Assembly (NCBI GenBank): GCA_027458945.1
Contig: DAIDOU010000120.1
Coordinates: 1 to 5,963 of the forward strand
Length of the DNA: 5,963 bases
From: Acidobacteriota bacterium
Lineage (GTDB): Bacteria > Acidobacteriota > Thermoanaerobaculia > Thermoanaerobaculales > Thermoanaerobaculaceae
Direction: 5' to 3'
The position numbers were made by a program, and so were the translations under genes. Shown in pieces: positions 5,586 to 5,963 of the stretch; the stretch's first letter is position 1; each line of letters starts with the position of its first letter. The notes beneath the pieces are model-generated. The model had not been told where the DNA came from. It saw only the letters and a program-made list of their open reading frames with translations, and searched no databases.

Positions 5586-5963
5586 ATGTCGAACTGGTTC
5601 AAGACCACGCTGCTGTTGGCCCTGCTCACCGGCCTGCTCCTCTGGATCGGTGACCTCCTCGGCGGACAGCAAGGGATCGTCATGGCGCTCGTCTTCGCCG
5701 CCGTCCTCAACTTCGCCGCCTACTTCTTCTCCGACAAGATCGCCCTCGGCATGCACCACGCCCAGCCGGTGGACGAGGCCTCGGCGCCGCAGCTCTACGC
5801 GGTCGTCGCCGAGCTCGCGCAACGCGCCAGCATTCCGATGCCGAGGCTGTACGTCATCCCGGAGGCGCAGCCCAACGCGTTCGCGACCGGGCGCAACCCG
5901 CATCACGCCGCCGTCGCCGTCACCCAGGGGCTGCTCCAGGTCATGGACCGCGAGGAGCTCAAG
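5586..5963 (+). CDS. htpX: HtpX-type membrane zinc metalloprotease, family M48 (partial, N-terminal 126 residues)
   Basis: HtpX is an inner-membrane, zinc-dependent endopeptidase that helps degrade misfolded membrane proteins during envelope or heat stress. The visible 126 residues give the characteristic start NWFKTTLLLALLTGLLLWIG, a second hydrophobic segment (about 30-48), the FSDKIALGM motif (48-56), and then the conserved cytoplasmic lead-in: PQLYAVVAELAQRASIPMPRLYVIP and PNAFATGRNPHHAAVAVTQGLL. The zinc-binding HExxH helix normally follows within about 15 residues and lies past the right edge, so catalytic competence cannot be checked. The ATG at 5586 has a strong GGAGGG ribosome site (5575-5580) five bases upstream. 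An in-frame ATG at 5544 would add 14 Gly/Ala/Arg-rich residues with no family support. The gene follows a sigma-54-type promoter and a leader of about 85 nt. Confidence 0.95.
   Translation, partial: MSNWFKTTLLLALLTGLLLWIGDLLGGQQGIVMALVFAAVLNFAAYFFSDKIALGMHHAQPVDEASAPQLYAVVAELAQRASIPMPRLYVIPEAQPNAFATGRNPHHAAVAVTQGLLQVMDREELK

Overview
The window is very GC-rich and densely coding, with G or C at most third codon positions. It encodes a lipoprotein-type solute receptor, two inner-membrane permeases, a membrane histidine kinase and the membrane protease HtpX. A textbook sigma-54 promoter motif and a spacer of GTGG-type heptamer repeats suggest a high-GC Gram-negative bacterium, perhaps of the Myxococcota/Deltaproteobacteria, Acidobacteriota or Rokubacteria kind. 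No sequence here fixes the genus.

Layout. Positions 1-1380 are read leftward: a two-membrane-segment sensor histidine kinase (1380 to 70), followed after a 31-bp gap by the first 12 codons of another gene that runs off the left edge (38 to 1). An 82-bp divergent intergenic region (1381-1462) separates this unit from a rightward peptide-type ABC importer unit: a substrate-binding lipoprotein (1463-3097), a DppB/OppB-type permease (3097-4059) and a DppC/OppC-type permease (4056-5024). These three genes are joined by 1-nt and 4-nt stop/start overlaps and are almost certainly one transcript with translational coupling. No ATPase gene (dppD/dppF type) follows. After the operon comes a 218-bp non-coding spacer (5025-5242) with degenerate GTGG heptamers and purine-rich sequence. 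A small single-pass membrane protein of unknown function follows (about 5243-5443). A 142-bp leader then contains a sigma-54 -24/-12 element and an 8-bp perfect inverted repeat, and the start of htpX (5586 onward) runs off the right edge.

How they may work together. The lipoprotein would capture a peptide or related solute and deliver it to the two permeases, and the ATPases must be encoded elsewhere. The histidine kinase is divergently transcribed from the receptor gene and carries an extracytoplasmic sensor segment, so it may sense the same compound or regulate the operon; this is inference from position only. htpX is a separate unit whose promoter suggests control by sigma-54 and an unseen enhancer-binding activator. 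I see no mobile element, tRNA, rRNA, CRISPR array or phage gene. The genes are ordinary families, and the points most worth following are the htpX control region, the repeat spacer and an extra periplasmic segment in the second permease.
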